From NCBI GenBank assembly GCA_029931535.1, contig JAQPZY010001581.1, positions 2,952,501-3,016,500 of the forward strand: DNA of 64,000 nucleotides. The letters are read 5' to 3'. The notes below the pieces were generated by a model. The model was given only the letters and a program-made list of their open reading frames with translations. It made no database searches and had not been told where the DNA came from. The position numbers and the translations under genes were made by a program. Positions 1 through 11,069 of the stretch are shown here, piece after piece (within the stretch, counting starts at the first letter, position 1; each line of letters starts with the position of its first letter). This DNA is from Margaritifera margaritifera. Taxonomy: Eukaryota; Mollusca; Bivalvia; Unionida; Margaritiferidae.

Positions 1-2553
1 AGGATATTCTTATTTAGTTATTTGCCTTTGATCTCCTGTCATTGCACTGCACAAAAGGAAGCGTTCATCTGTTTAATGGCTGGAGTACACTTCGCATACA
101 CCTTGTAATATACACTCCACCCTTTTATGAATAATTTGGACAAATAAAAGGTAGTGTTTTTGGTACATTGTATATTTATTATAAATAGTCTTACTTCAAA
201 AATAAATATAAGCTTATATTTGTTTATTATTGATTTTACGTTATTCTAAAGAGTTGCGTGTCTTCTATTTTATATTTTCTAGGGGATGTTTAAGTGTCTT
301 AGTTAATAATTTATATATTTTATATATACAGTCCCGTACTGTATGTTTGCTATATTAGCTACTTGAATTTAAAATTTCTTTTCCACATCTTATCATTGCA
401 TCATTAATATAATTTATAATTTCATCATAGAGTTTCCTATCATTAATATTATTAATATATACAATATTTCTCCATTTCTTCCACACTGTCGCACATTGTA
501 TCCTTGGGTTTGTGATTTCTACCCTAAATTGAGTTTTTTTTAAACTCCTGTGTAAGGGTGAAAATTTCTGTCCATGTATTCGGTGGAGCACATTTAGTTT
601 GGCAGAGAACAATTAATCAGATTTATGAGGAAAGATACCGTATTAAATTGATATTCTGCAATGGTTTTAAAGTCCCTGTTGGGGGGCGAAATTGATTCTT
701 AATTAAGCATTCGTTTATTTAACGGTCAGACAGATTGGAAGGAGAAGGTTAACTTTGGTCTAGGTATCAGAAATGTCAAAGTTGAGAGGATGCATAGATT
801 GTTTGTAAAGTTGTATTATCTTTTGAGATTTTCCAGAATTGGTTATTTAAATAGCGCGCGAATCTAGACAGTTACGTTAACCATGATGGGCGTGTATATA
901 AAAAAGGTGGTAGATATATTTAATCCAGATTGGCTACGCTAAATAAGGGGGGTGTTCCCAGACGAAAATTTCATGTTTTAAATATTCCGCATTGCAAAAT
1001 TTGATCAGTCCTAGTTTTCCTGCGAGAGGCAAATCTTGACTCCGAGCAGAATAAGAGGAATTTCTCTCATATAAACAATTGTTCAATGGACAGGTGTCTG
1101 GAAGTTGAGGGACACAATTCTGGCGACAGAAGCGAGCAAGTCTCGAAAGCACAAGGTATTTGCATCAATCTTGTAATTCGTTGATATAAATATAATTATT
1201 TGTTTGAATTTATTTGTTTAACTTTGTACATCAGTTTCTTGATATGAGATTAAATATTTTGTTTGAGTTCATTTGTCTGAATTCGTACAATAATCTTCTT
1301 TATATGAGTTTGACGAATTGTTTGAATTTGTCGTCTTGATTGTTATAGGAATCATGTATTCTAAGAATTTCATGCATTACTTTATTTGATATGAGTTGCT
1401 AGAATCTGTGTGAATTTACAGATCTTAGATGATTTCGTGTATGATAAAGACTTGATAAATTCGCTGAAATTAATGTAGTAAGCCATGAAGTGAATTTCAT
1501 TGATTCATTTGTATAATTAAGACGTTATTATTATCGTGTTATTCTGTTCTATATATCTGCTCAGATCTCTATTTATCCCATCTATAAATTTCATGATTTA
1601 TTTTATTATTTACTCAATCCGGGCAATAACACCGAGGTCGATCATCCTCTAGATAATGACAACCAACCAAATCGTACCCCTTGTAACGAGGGGTACGCCA
1701 CATCCTGTATTATGATTGTGTACATGATCTCATCTTTCTTTTCCATCCATATTTTGTTATTATTTCTGTATCTCATAATGATATCTTTTATGTGGTTCAG
1801 ATTTCCTGGTGGCACTATGAATTTGGTCAGTCTGTTGTTTTTATAGATTTCTGGTAGATTACTTAATATATATCCGTAAAAATAAATGTATAAAGCTGTC
1901 CATGCATATTTTTTCCCTTTATTCATATTTCTTATCCTCTTTAAAACATTAGTAGTTTTTCTATATCGGAGTGGAGGGATGCACAAACCTCCCTCCAATT
2001 TTGATTTCTCTCTCTCTCTCTTTGCGTTGACTTATCAGACCCGAGTGCTCTTTAATACCTCTTCTTTTAATTACCTTGGAAACAAAATGAATGACAATGA
2101 TACAACAATATAATCTTGAGTATAAAATTGTTATTCCGTGGAGAACAAAGGAAAGCATCTGTTGTTATTATCCAACTATCCAAATTATTCATAAAAGGAT
2201 GGAGTGTATATTACAAGGTGTATGCGAAGTGTACTGAAGCCATTAAACAGATGAACGCTTCCTGTTGTGCAGTGCAACGACAGGAGATCAAAGGCAATGT
2301 TTCCACCCTTGCATACCTAATTTTGGGGAAGTGAAAACAAATACAACTACCTATATACGTCCTCTTCAATACTTGGCCACTCGTGCATGGCCGAAGGGTT
2401 GCTCACGAGTATAATCCAAATTAAATAAGTCGTGCTGGATTGTTTTGGGCATCATTGCCTGACGCCGCCTTCACCCCCACCCCACACCCCCACGCCACCA
2501 AAGATAAGTGAAAAGAAAAAACAAAAATTAAAATTACTAAATAAGAATATCCT
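1..2553. mobile_element. Element-like block bounded by long inverted repeats
   Basis: Bases ~21-138 match the reverse complement of ~2181-2300 with few differences (about 118 bp). Bases 1-18 match the reverse complement of 2536-2553 exactly. On the right these two matching parts are separated by about 235 bp that are absent on the left, so the right arm carries an insertion or the left a deletion. The left arm may continue before the window. The arms bracket about 2 kb with decayed minus-strand coding sequence. The layout fits a foldback or long-TIR transposon, or two oppositely oriented copies of one repeat. The superfamily was not identified. Confidence 0.6.
355..1998 (-). pseudogene. Decayed retrotransposon-like ORF, C-terminal part
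   Basis: Two minus-strand fragments, 1998-1642 and 612-355, lie in the order expected for one broken reading frame. The first begins with a GGL..PPL-type motif and continues as a basic, aromatic-rich stretch. This resembles the region after the reverse-transcriptase palm in L1/Tx1-like LINEs. The second has a 'P.IQ..TVWKKW' pattern like the late 'CP....LWKK' part of such proteins. A third fragment at 1152-934 is not recognisable. No palm motifs (YxDD) remain. The assignment rests on weak motif resemblance and could be wrong. Confidence 0.3.
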
Positions 2554-2654
2554 TGCTACATTTGACATCGATTATAATCTCATTTATGTGATCTGAGTGG
2601 AGCCAAATAAAACGTCTGATGTTTGATACACTTGTTACACTAACATTTAAACAT

Positions 2655-3042
2655 TAAACCTGTATGTATGTATGTATGTATGTATGTATGTATGTATGTA
2701 TGTATGTATGTATGTATGTATGTATGTATGTATGTATGTATGTATGTATTATCTTGTATTCATAAATACCATTGTAAATGTTATTAATAAAGTTCATCAT
2801 AATAATCATGTTCTTGTTATAAGTAATGTAAAGTTTTAACATGTATGTATGTATGTATGTATGTATGTATGTATGTATGTATGTATGTATGTATGTATGT
2901 ATGTATGTATGTATGTATGTATGTATGTATGTATTCATAAATACCATTGTAAATGTTATTAACAATGTTCATAATAATCATGTTCTTATAAGTAATGTAA
3001 AGTATTAACATATAGGTATGTATGTATGTCTGTATGTATTCA
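2655..3042. repeat. (ATGT)n microsatellite in a higher-order repeat
   Basis: Three ATGT tetranucleotide runs (about 2661-2750, 2841-2933 and 3015-3038) alternate with a near-identical unique segment of about 80 bp that starts near 2758, 2936 and 3040. The segment contains 'ATACCATTGTAAATGTT'. The whole is therefore a higher-order tandem repeat of roughly 180 bp whose microsatellite part varies in length. The minus strand reads as His-Thr-Tyr-Ile repeats, which is a composition artefact. Confidence 0.9.
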
Positions 3043-3095
3043 TAAATACCATTGTAAATGTTTTTAAATATGATTGAAAATACTACCACTAGTAA

Positions 3096-3122
3096 TAATA
3101 ATAAATTATTATTATTATTATT
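3096..3122. repeat. (AAT)n/(TTA)n short microsatellite
   Basis: AAT units run directly into TTA units, which makes a small AT-only palindrome. Confidence 0.7.
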
Positions 3123-3435
3123 GTATAGCATATATTCACATCTGAATACAGTTTGTGGTCTTTTTACAATTTATTTATCATTCACTCTATCTCACATTTC
3201 TGACATGACGTCTCTCTCTCTCTCCGAAATTTCTGCCATAACGGCACAGCTCCCACCCAAGCATTAGTCAGTTCCCAGTGATATATGCCTCTCTAGATGG
3301 ATCATTAGAAGAGGGATTATACTTACCGTCTGGATACAAAGGTTAGTCTAAATAAATTTATTAATTAATAGCGAGCGGTCCGATAAATCCGACTTATACA
3401 CAGGCGGAAGCTTCCTCACCATTAGTGCATTGCGC

Positions 3436-3484
3436 TGTTGTTCTCCGCCACCAGTAAAAAAAAAAAAAAAAGGTGGAGAACAAC
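3436..3484. repeat. Inverted repeat around an A15 tract
   Basis: 'GTTGTTCTCCGCCACC' at 3436 is answered by 'GGTGGAGAACAAC' at 3472, with an A-run between them. It could form a stem-loop. It lies about 540 bp upstream of the first recognised ATXN3 exon. No function is evident. Confidence 0.6.
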
Positions 3485-4020
3485 TTGTTGGTCTAATATC
3501 TTAGTGTTTGCCCTTAGGATAAGTAATCAACACTTAAACGGTATATATTTGTAAAGATCTATACTCCATGCTTATCCGTATGATTCCTGGGAGATACAGT
3601 TGAAAAATGATGAAATACACTGGTCTCTAATCTCATGGATCTTAGAAGTACTTACCTTTAAGTATTTCAGTGTGATTTTCAGTATTTTATCATTTGATGC
3701 AATACTTATCTTTCATGCAACTCAAAAGTTCAAATTGCAGTTTTACATCGATAACAGTCTAGATGACAGATTCTTGATTCATCTGGATTGAATTTTTCAG
3801 TTATTTTTTAAATTTTTTTTGCCAAAAATGCACTTTATTACCTGATGTTTTTTTTAAAGAAATAGAATTCAATATGCTTGCAATTACAGTATTTTCAACA
3901 CAGTCAAGGCAGTTTAACCATTGTCAATGGTATTATTCAAGTAACCTAACCTTCAGATTCAAAGTGTCCTAGATGCAGTGGACTTTTTGTTATTATCACT
4001 TCTATAATGTTCCCTTGCAG

Positions 4021-4185
4021 CAAGAGGGATCATTATGTGCCCAGCATTGCCTCAATGCCCTCCTTCAGGGTCAATATTTCAGTCCAACAGACCTGGCTGA
4101 TATTGCCAGCCAGCTAGATGAACAGGAGAGACAGCAGATGGCAGAGGCAGGGCTGCAGTCAGAGGCATACAGGAGATTTTTAGAG
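4021..4185 (+). CDS. ATXN3: Ataxin-3 exon 2: Josephin N-terminus
   Basis: The acceptor 'TTCCCTTGCAG' ends at 4020 and the donor 'GTATTC' starts at 4186. The 165-nt length equals that recalled for human exon 2, in phase 0 at both ends. It encodes the oxyanion glutamine and catalytic cysteine within 'QEGSLCAQHCLN', then the 'LLQGQYFSPTDLADIA' helix and 'LDEQERQQMAE', and ends before the QPS..DDSGFFS loop. An upstream in-frame ATG at 3973 lies in intron sequence and should not be taken as the start. The polypyrimidine tract just before the AG supports real splicing. Confidence 0.95.
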
Positions 4186-4914
4186 GTATTCAGTATTGTC
4201 AGAACAGTGTTCTGGGCCCCACTTGTGCTTTGCCCCTGAATCCTGACGGGCATACGTGGTCCCTGAGATACCCAGCCTCTTAAAATTCAGTCTTGTCCCT
4301 CCTAAGATCATAACATGGATCTGCTACAGGTTAGCTTATTCTGTATTAAAAACAACAATGCATTGGTCTTAGCTTGAAACAGTTATCACCAGATTTTGGT
4401 AATGAGAGTTCCTGCTTCTAGAATATCCAATCTCTGGTTTGTCAATTCTCATCTTTCAAAGTTTATCTTCCATTTTTCATTATATTTGACATTCATAACT
4501 GTAGCCCTGGAAGACTCTTTTTTTAAAAACTTTTTGTGACATAGAGCTCTGAGTGCTTGGTTCTCTAATTCCTGAAATAGTTCTAGCATTTACCAGGTCT
4601 GGAGTCAATTACTTTCAGATATTTAATTAAATCACAGTTAGTATTGAAAATGTTACAGTTACAATTACAAGCAATCAATTTTGTGCAGAGTATTGATTCA
4701 ATTACATTACATAAATTTGCAATGTAACCTATAGGTAATTACTTTTTTACTACTTATGATTGTATTTCTGTGTAAAGTCCAGCATCTGTTTGATTTACAG
4801 GGCCTGAATTTAACTTTTTTCCCAACTTCAATTTGTTTGCAATTTTAGAACAAAATCTACTGACAAAATTCAACTTTGACTTAAAGTTTTTCCAACCAGT
4901 TCATTGGTTACCAG
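4186..4914 (+). other. ATXN3 intron, no recognised element
   Basis: AT-rich intron sequence with no recognisable repeat, ORF or RNA gene up to the pogo-type element at 4917. Confidence 0.6.
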
Positions 4915-4916
4915 TA

Positions 4917-5996
4917 CAGTGGTCCCCGTCTTATAAAGCCACCCTTTCTGCAGCATGAAAGTGGCCTTATAAAAGAGGTGGCCTTTCTAGAGGGAGATCA
5001 CATAGATGTGAGTAATAATCACATATAAAGTAAAAAAGGATAACTAATTTTTAAATATTTAATGTTTTCTTTTAATAATCACATGCATGATGTAGAATCA
5101 ATGTAATTAAACTTATAGTAATGTTATTTCAAATAATTCTGAATAATCATCAGTCACAGTACAAAACCATTCTTAAACCTTGTCAGTAAGATCAGTGTAC
5201 AAACATCTGGCCATAACTATCATCCTTCCTCCATTCTGTTTTCTCACTGTTGCAGAATTGATGTTTATTTGAATCTTTTTCATGTCAAATTTCTCAGCAA
5301 TGGTCATAGGACTCTCCATCTTTTCATTTAGTCTAATTACTTTCACTTTTCCTTCTAAACTGAGAATGCCTGATGACATCTTTCACTTATTGCAAGAACT
5401 TATTCCTTCGCTGGCAACTATTCCACTGTCGAACTAATTTGTAGCTATTATGTGAAATGCTCTGTTTACCCTTTCAAATGCATTTATTTTGTAATCTATG
5501 CAAGAGAAGCCATGACAGCTAACATACCATTTTTACTTTATGGTGACCAGATGTCATGCTGACTTGAGCTGAACAAAACTGTGCTTCTCAGCTTTTAGCT
5601 TTTGTGTTCTTGATAATTATAGGTGGTAATAATAAGCAGTAATTATCAAAATGACAAAACCTAACATCTAATGAACACACAGTAGTAAGGATAATCAGAT
5701 TACTTACTTCTTTGTATGGATTAAAGTTATTTTATTGGCATGTTGGAACAAATGTCAATGTGTTGATTTTAGAAATCAACAAATATTCATGAGATTTCTG
5801 TCTGTAAACCCCAGTGTGTGTCCACTCAAGAGATAAATTTGACATTTTTTGCATTAATATGCAGGCCACTGGCCATGTTAGAGGGGTAACTGTCCAGGAT
5901 GGTAGTTTTGAAAACAAACCCATTAGTGCCAAGGGAATTTGGCTGTAAAAGCAGGTGGCCATTGGTCAGTGGGGCCATTCAAGAAGGGGATCACTA
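4917..5996 (-). mobile_element. Pogo-type DNA transposon copy A, internally deleted
   Basis: The left end 'CAGTGGTCCCCGTCTTATAA' and the right end, read on the minus strand ('AGTGATCCCCTTCTTGAA'), form terminal inverted repeats. TA lies immediately outside each end (4915-4916 and 5997-5998), as for Tc1/mariner-pogo elements. The transposase start lies on the minus strand, so the element reads right to left. About 1.08 kb remains; the catalytic region is gone. It is in opposite orientation to copy B at 7247. Confidence 0.8.
5173..5379 (-). pseudogene. Pogo-like transposase, N-terminal HTH remnant
   Basis: A 68-residue ORF starts with 'MSSGILSLEGKVKVIRLNE' and continues with 'AEKFDMKKIQIN'. 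This is the CENP-B/Psq-type helix-turn-helix that opens pogo/Tigger transposases (usual form: LxLxEKxxVIxLxExGxSxxxIAxxFGVxKxxI). The DDE domain is absent, so this is a dead fragment. It lies inside the TIRs of copy A and is closely similar to the + strand ORF at 7986. Confidence 0.75.
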
Positions 5997-5998
5997 TA

Positions 5999-6866
5999 AT
6001 GTTTTCTGAAATTTTCAAGGACATGAAAAATCATATTTATGATCAATTTCAAGTGTCAGTTTTATCAGTAGGATCTTTTCTCAATCAGCATAAGTGGGAT
6101 CTGTTTCTAATGTGTATGATTAAACTTCAGAATAAGAAAAAGAAGGATGGGTCATATTCTGTATAAACAACTCAGGCTAATATTTACAACTTCTGCTAGC
6201 AATGATCATATATATACTTCATTTTCTATTTTCAAACGAATTAATGCAGAACTCCATCATGTGTTGGAAATGAAAAACTGATAATTAAACAGAAATATGG
6301 ATTTTTTAAAAACGTTCTGGCCCCTTCATCATAAAACTTTAAATGACTCAAAATCTTGCTCAAAAATATTCTGACAGAGCTTGTGATAAGAATTCCCTGG
6401 ATTGGAACTAATTTTGTTTTTTGAAATTCATTGTGGTATTTTGTGAACACCACATAACAAAGAGTTTTGATATAAGAATGAGTCTTAATAAGCAAGATGT
6501 TAATCATGCTTTTTAGAATGTATAAAATGGCTTAGTAAGCAAGTCTAATTCAGGCTGCATTTTATTATGTCTTAGTTTTAGTGAGTGTTCTTACCATCAC
6601 CAGTTACTAAAATTTCAAACACATGAGACATCAGGAACTTGTCCTGATAGCATAATTTATATAATAAAACAAGGACTGTGTTTACAGCAGTAGCAAAACA
6701 TTGACAGCTTTGGACTAAATGCTTAAAATAAATTGGATTTGTGTAATTTGAATCCATTTAAAAAATGTTCTTATGTGTATTTAGTCAATTTGTAAAATAT
6801 AAAAATATGCTGCTTAGCTAGAGCTCTGTTCTGATAAATAAAATGGCTACATGTGTACATTTTGAG
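5999..6866. other. ATXN3 intron, no recognised element
   Basis: AT-rich sequence between pogo copy A and the MITE at 6869. A minus-strand ORF of 88 codons at 6241-6507 shows no recognisable motif. Confidence 0.5.
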
Positions 6867-6868
6867 TA

Positions 6869-7085
6869 CCATATGTACTCGCATATAAGCCTATACCAAC
6901 TGCAAACTGCATAGACCCAGATCGGCTGTTAAATAATGCACCAGCAGATCTGGGTCTATGCAGTTTTTAAGGACTAATCAGTAGAACAAACAACATAGAC
7001 CCTGATCTGCCGGCACATTATGCACCGGCAGATCAGGGTCTCGGTTGTTTGCATTTGGACCTAGATTATACATGAGTATATACAG
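6869..7085 (+). mobile_element. 217-bp two-hairpin MITE, copy 1 (A-B)
   Basis: The ends are CCATATGTACTCG and TGAGTATATACAG, flanked by TA on each side. Inside are two back-to-back hairpins. Hairpin A has the stem 'CTGCATAGACCCAGAT(C)' and hairpin B 'AACATAGACCCTGATCTGCC', each with a loop near 'GCATTATGC'. The spacer resembles 'AAGGACTAATCAGTAGAACA'. The seven copies are called by end motif and hairpin order; here A precedes B. It has no coding capacity. Confidence 0.88.
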
Positions 7086-7246
7086 TAAAATTTTCCAGTC
7101 TGGAGTAACAGATATTACTCAAAAAGTTGAGTAAAGTTTCATTACAGAGGGGCCAAACATATATGGATTTATGTTTCAATTGTCAGTTCTAGAAAGTACC
7201 ATTATATGAAGGGTTCTTCTTGGAAATTGTTGAAGCTATATGGGTA

Positions 7247-8556
7247 CAGTGGTCCCCCTCTTGAAGAGCCCCCCTGACCAGCATCCACCCGCTTTTTACA
7301 GCCAGACTCCCTTGGCACTGATGAGTTTGTATGCAGTAATACCCCTCAAGGACAGTCACCCCTGTAACGCAACCTGGGACCAGCATATTAGGGCAAAAAA
7401 TGTAAAATATGCCTCTCATGAGTGGCCACATCTTTTCCAACATGCCAACAAAGAATAATACTTTAATCCATACAAAGAGGTAAGTAATCTGATTATCCTT
7501 ACTTCCATGTGATCCTCAGATGTCAGATTTTGTCACATTGATACTTGCTGGCTATTATTACTGCCGATAATTGTCAAGATAACAATAGCTAACAGCTGAG
7601 ATGTGCAGTATTAATGAGTACAAGTTAGCGTGAAAGTGGTGTGATAACCTTTTTGACTTACCTTAGATGTTGAGTTTTTTCACTTTGATAATTAGTGACT
7701 GTTATTAATGAAGATAATTATCAAGATTACAAAAGCTTACAACCATGATGCACCGTATTGTTCAGCACAAATCTGTGTGACATAAATATAGTATGATAAC
7801 CTTTTTGGCTTCTCCCACATAGAGAAAAGAAATGTAAACTCAGCGGGGTACCAGACTATGACCAGTGAATCACATGACAAGATCACTTCCTTTATAAACA
7901 CAGGGCATTTTGTTTAAATGCTAAAAATTGCTTTAACAATGATATAGTTGGCAACATAGGAATAAGTTATTGCAAAAAGTTAAACATGTCATCAAGGAAA
8001 ACAAAACTTCTCAAATTAGAAGAAAAAGTGAATGTAATTGGACTCAACAAAAAAGGGGAGAGTTTGAGGATCTTTGATGAAAAATTTGATGTTGGAAGGA
8101 CTAAAATAAACCAAAATAATAACATTGTAAAAGATAAGGAAAATATTCAGCAGAAATTGGAAAATGGAATCGACAGAGAAAGAAAGATTGTTAGAGCCAG
8201 TAGATGCTTGCACCCGGATTTAAATGACAAGGTTTTGAAATGGTGTTGCCAAGAACATTCCACTTACAAGTTGAATGATTCAAGAAAAGGCAACAATATT
8301 AAGACAGTTTTAAAAATATATTGATGATTATTCATAATATTCTTTTTTAAAATGACATTTATAACAGTTTGTACTTTGATTCCACAACATGCATGTGATT
8401 TGTAGATGAAAATATTAAATGTTTCAGGATTAGTTGTGACTGTGTTACTTAATATGTAAGTATTACTCACATATGTAATCCCCCTCTAGAAAGGTAACCC
8501 CTCTTATAAAGCATTTTTCTGCTGCAGAAGGGGTGGCCTTATAAGAGGGGAACTGA
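7247..8556 (+). mobile_element. Pogo-type DNA transposon copy B, internally deleted
   Basis: It starts 'CAGTGGTCCCCCTCTTGAAG' after a TA at 7245-7246. It ends near 8556 with the inverted sequence 'GGCCTTATAAGAGGGGAACT', damaged at the last bases. The first ~200 bp match the right part of copy A inverted (shared 'CCCTTGGCACTGATGAGTTTG'-like segment). The last ~100 bp match the left part of copy A. The two are the same family in opposite orientation, about 1.25 kb apart. Only the N-terminal part of the transposase survives. Confidence 0.8.
7986..8324 (+). pseudogene. Pogo-like transposase, N-terminal HTH remnant
   Basis: An ORF of 112 codons begins 'MSSRKTKLLKLEEKVNVIGL' and continues with 'DEKFDVGRTKIN' and 'KDKENI'. 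This is a typical CENP-B-type HTH as in pogo/Tigger transposases. It stays open past the HTH into a segment with 'VLKWCCQE', which is like the start of the second DNA-binding helix set, and then ends. A complete pogo transposase has roughly 450-550 residues with a DDE domain; that part is deleted. The protein could at most bind DNA. Confidence 0.75.
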
Positions 8557-8676
8557 GGTATACACAAAATAAAGTTTAAAGTTGTACAACATGCAAATCA
8601 TAGTTTCAGAGTTCATATATAAATATAGTGTTTCCCACAGAATATGTAAAAGGCATGGTAATTATCCTCTCCAGAG

Positions 8677-8776
8677 GGCACCTTCAGTACACAAAGGACA
8701 CTTTCAGTACACAGAGGGCACCTTCAGTACACAGAGGGCACCTTCAGTACACAGAGGGCACTTTCAGCACACTTAT
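8677..8776 (+). repeat. 20-bp minisatellite, five units
   Basis: Units of the form 'GGCACCTTCAGTACACAGAG' start at 8677, 8697, 8717, 8737 and 8757, with small changes in the first two and last. It lies just outside pogo copy B. Confidence 0.9.
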
Positions 8777-8825
8777 ATCATTTTGAAGGGCAGCCTTTTT
8801 TATCACAATGTAACATTCAGTTTAT

Positions 8826-8892
8826 AATAATAATAATAATATTAATAATGATAATACTGATAACAGTTTATTATTATTATTATTATTATTCT
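8826..8892. repeat. (AAT)n...(TTA)n microsatellite palindrome
   Basis: An AAT run is separated by about 25 bp from a TTA run, which gives an AT-only inverted repeat. Confidence 0.8.
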
Positions 8893-10857
8893 GTTACTCA
8901 TTGATTAAATTGAATAAGAACTTTTAAGAGAAAAATTTGGGCATAATAAACGTGTTCTAGATTTTTTCAACTTTAATGTGTTTATAAATAGCATACACAG
9001 CTTTAACTATGAAAGTCATAATACGTTTGATTATGATTTATACATTCATGTTATAAGAATATAAACTGTTCATAGTCTTTGCAATATTTGTGTTTTCCCT
9101 CTCACATTTCTTTCAATCTTCTTTTCATAGACGGTATTTTTTCATAAAGTTGCTAATCAGTGGGAGAGTGAAGTATGCCATGAAACTGAATATTCAAGGA
9201 AGATATAGAAAAACATGATTACAGTTATTTAGTAACATAGTTAATTCCACAGTTTTTGAGAATAATGCTGCTATACTAGCATTGCTATTATAATCCTCAT
9301 ATATACAATATAGCTTGTTCTGCAACAGCGCTATTTAACTGGTTTGATGCTTGACTTGAATGAAAAATGATAATACATTATATATTATTGCATAATAAAA
9401 CTGTGTACAAAGAAGTAACTGTGCAGTTTAAATAGTAATCTTACTAATCATGGGAAAGAACTGGGTAGTACAGCTGTAGTAAGTAATTATTTTTGAAAAG
9501 TCTTTTTGGGCCCAAAAATGGTCAAATGCAGGTCAAATGCAGCTTATTGGACTGGTTAGAATACCGACATACAATAGTCAAACAGGGACTTACCTTTAAA
9601 TGCTCTATATACTAAGCATCTATTCAGTCTTCCAAAGTAATGAAGTAAGTCAACAATAGCAAGTGAAATGAGCCTTGTTCATATGCTATTTTTAAAAAAA
9701 ATCAGCATTTGTATAAAGCTGGTGGTGCTTAAAATCTCAGCTTGCATTGTGTAAAATAAACTTGCATTTTGTTAGTTAAATTCAGGCCCAGATTTATTAC
9801 AAATTTTGTACCTATGTATTTATGACTGCATTATTTTAATAAGTAGCTTGTTGTTATGACTGTAAAATTGCTGTTAATTTAAATTTTGTACAAATGCCTA
9901 AGTCAAGGCTGTGTCATTATTGACAAATCACCATATGGAGCATAGCTTTTCCTACTTTGGAAACTGTAACAACTGTTATTATACCTGGCATGTTTACTCC
10001 AGAGATGGCAATGATTTGATAAGCACTCACAATGACACGAACGTATTTTCCCCTTAATTTATTAGAAAATTACTTGAAAGGTGTTGAAATCATGATGTAA
10101 TGTAGACAGTAAAGATCCTAATATTTTAATGAAGGCTAATTTCAGATGTGAAACTTTTTAATTGCAATGGAAATGTGATTCAGCTATTGGTCATGTCCAA
10201 TAGGAGTCAGCAAAAGCGAAAGAAACCACACTTCATCAATCTAGATGTTGAACCAGGGAAAGTGCATGGTGTCCACTGTTCCTGCATGGCGGGGCACATT
10301 TTATTTTTTTTCAGTTTCTTTTAGGTGATAGAAAATGAAAAGAAAGAAAGAAAGAAACAGATAAAAGAATAGAATGAGAGACAAAGAACAAAACTTATGA
10401 GTAGATCTACTCATATACATGTACTTTTTATTACAAGGTTTAAGATCATTGATATAGCTTTCATCAATGGGCATCTCTTTCTTTCTTATTAATTTGGTAA
10501 ATTATTGATTGAAATATTACATATAATTATAGCCCTCATGTCAATGCAAGATGTAAATGACATCTGCCTCCTAGCCTGCAATATTGTGAATCTGCAGAAA
10601 TGAGTAAACAACATCCTGACATCTACCAAGCCAGGTATTCACATCTCTGATAACATTTTACAAATAAAACACGCGGCGTAGCATAAGTATTAACAAGGAA
10701 GATGTAAAGGGAGACATTAAAATATTTTTAAAAATGATGAGGGGTCCTTGCCATGTGGACTTCCATACACAGTAAAATTAGTTATGTTTATAACTGAACT
10801 CTGCCTTTTGATATTTCTATTTAAAGTGTTGATGACAAAATATTTATAAAAAAATGT
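8893..10857. other. ATXN3 intron, no recognised element
   Basis: About 2 kb of AT-rich intron with no open frame or repeat that I recognise, apart from a short AAAG run at 10340-10356. Confidence 0.5.
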
Positions 10858-11069
10858 TTAAACTTTTATTGAAATTAACAATAATGACCCGATTATATTT
10901 ATGGACAGAATAGAGTGTTCTTGTCTTTTTATCTTTTGTCTTTTTTTAAAATTCAGTATTCTTTGAATTTTTGAATTGAATATAGAGACACGCACACAAA
11001 GTTTCTTTTGAGTTTCAAAACATAAAATCTTCCTGAGATTCCATACATTTCGGCAAATTGCCTTCATCA

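Noticed and set aside
2654..3131. Minus-strand ORFs rich in His-Thr-Tyr-Ile
   Set aside because: They are translations of the ATGT microsatellite.
3973..4020. ATG at 3973 as the start of ATXN3
   Set aside because: It lies in the polypyrimidine/acceptor region of intron 1, and the encoded residues do not resemble the conserved start.
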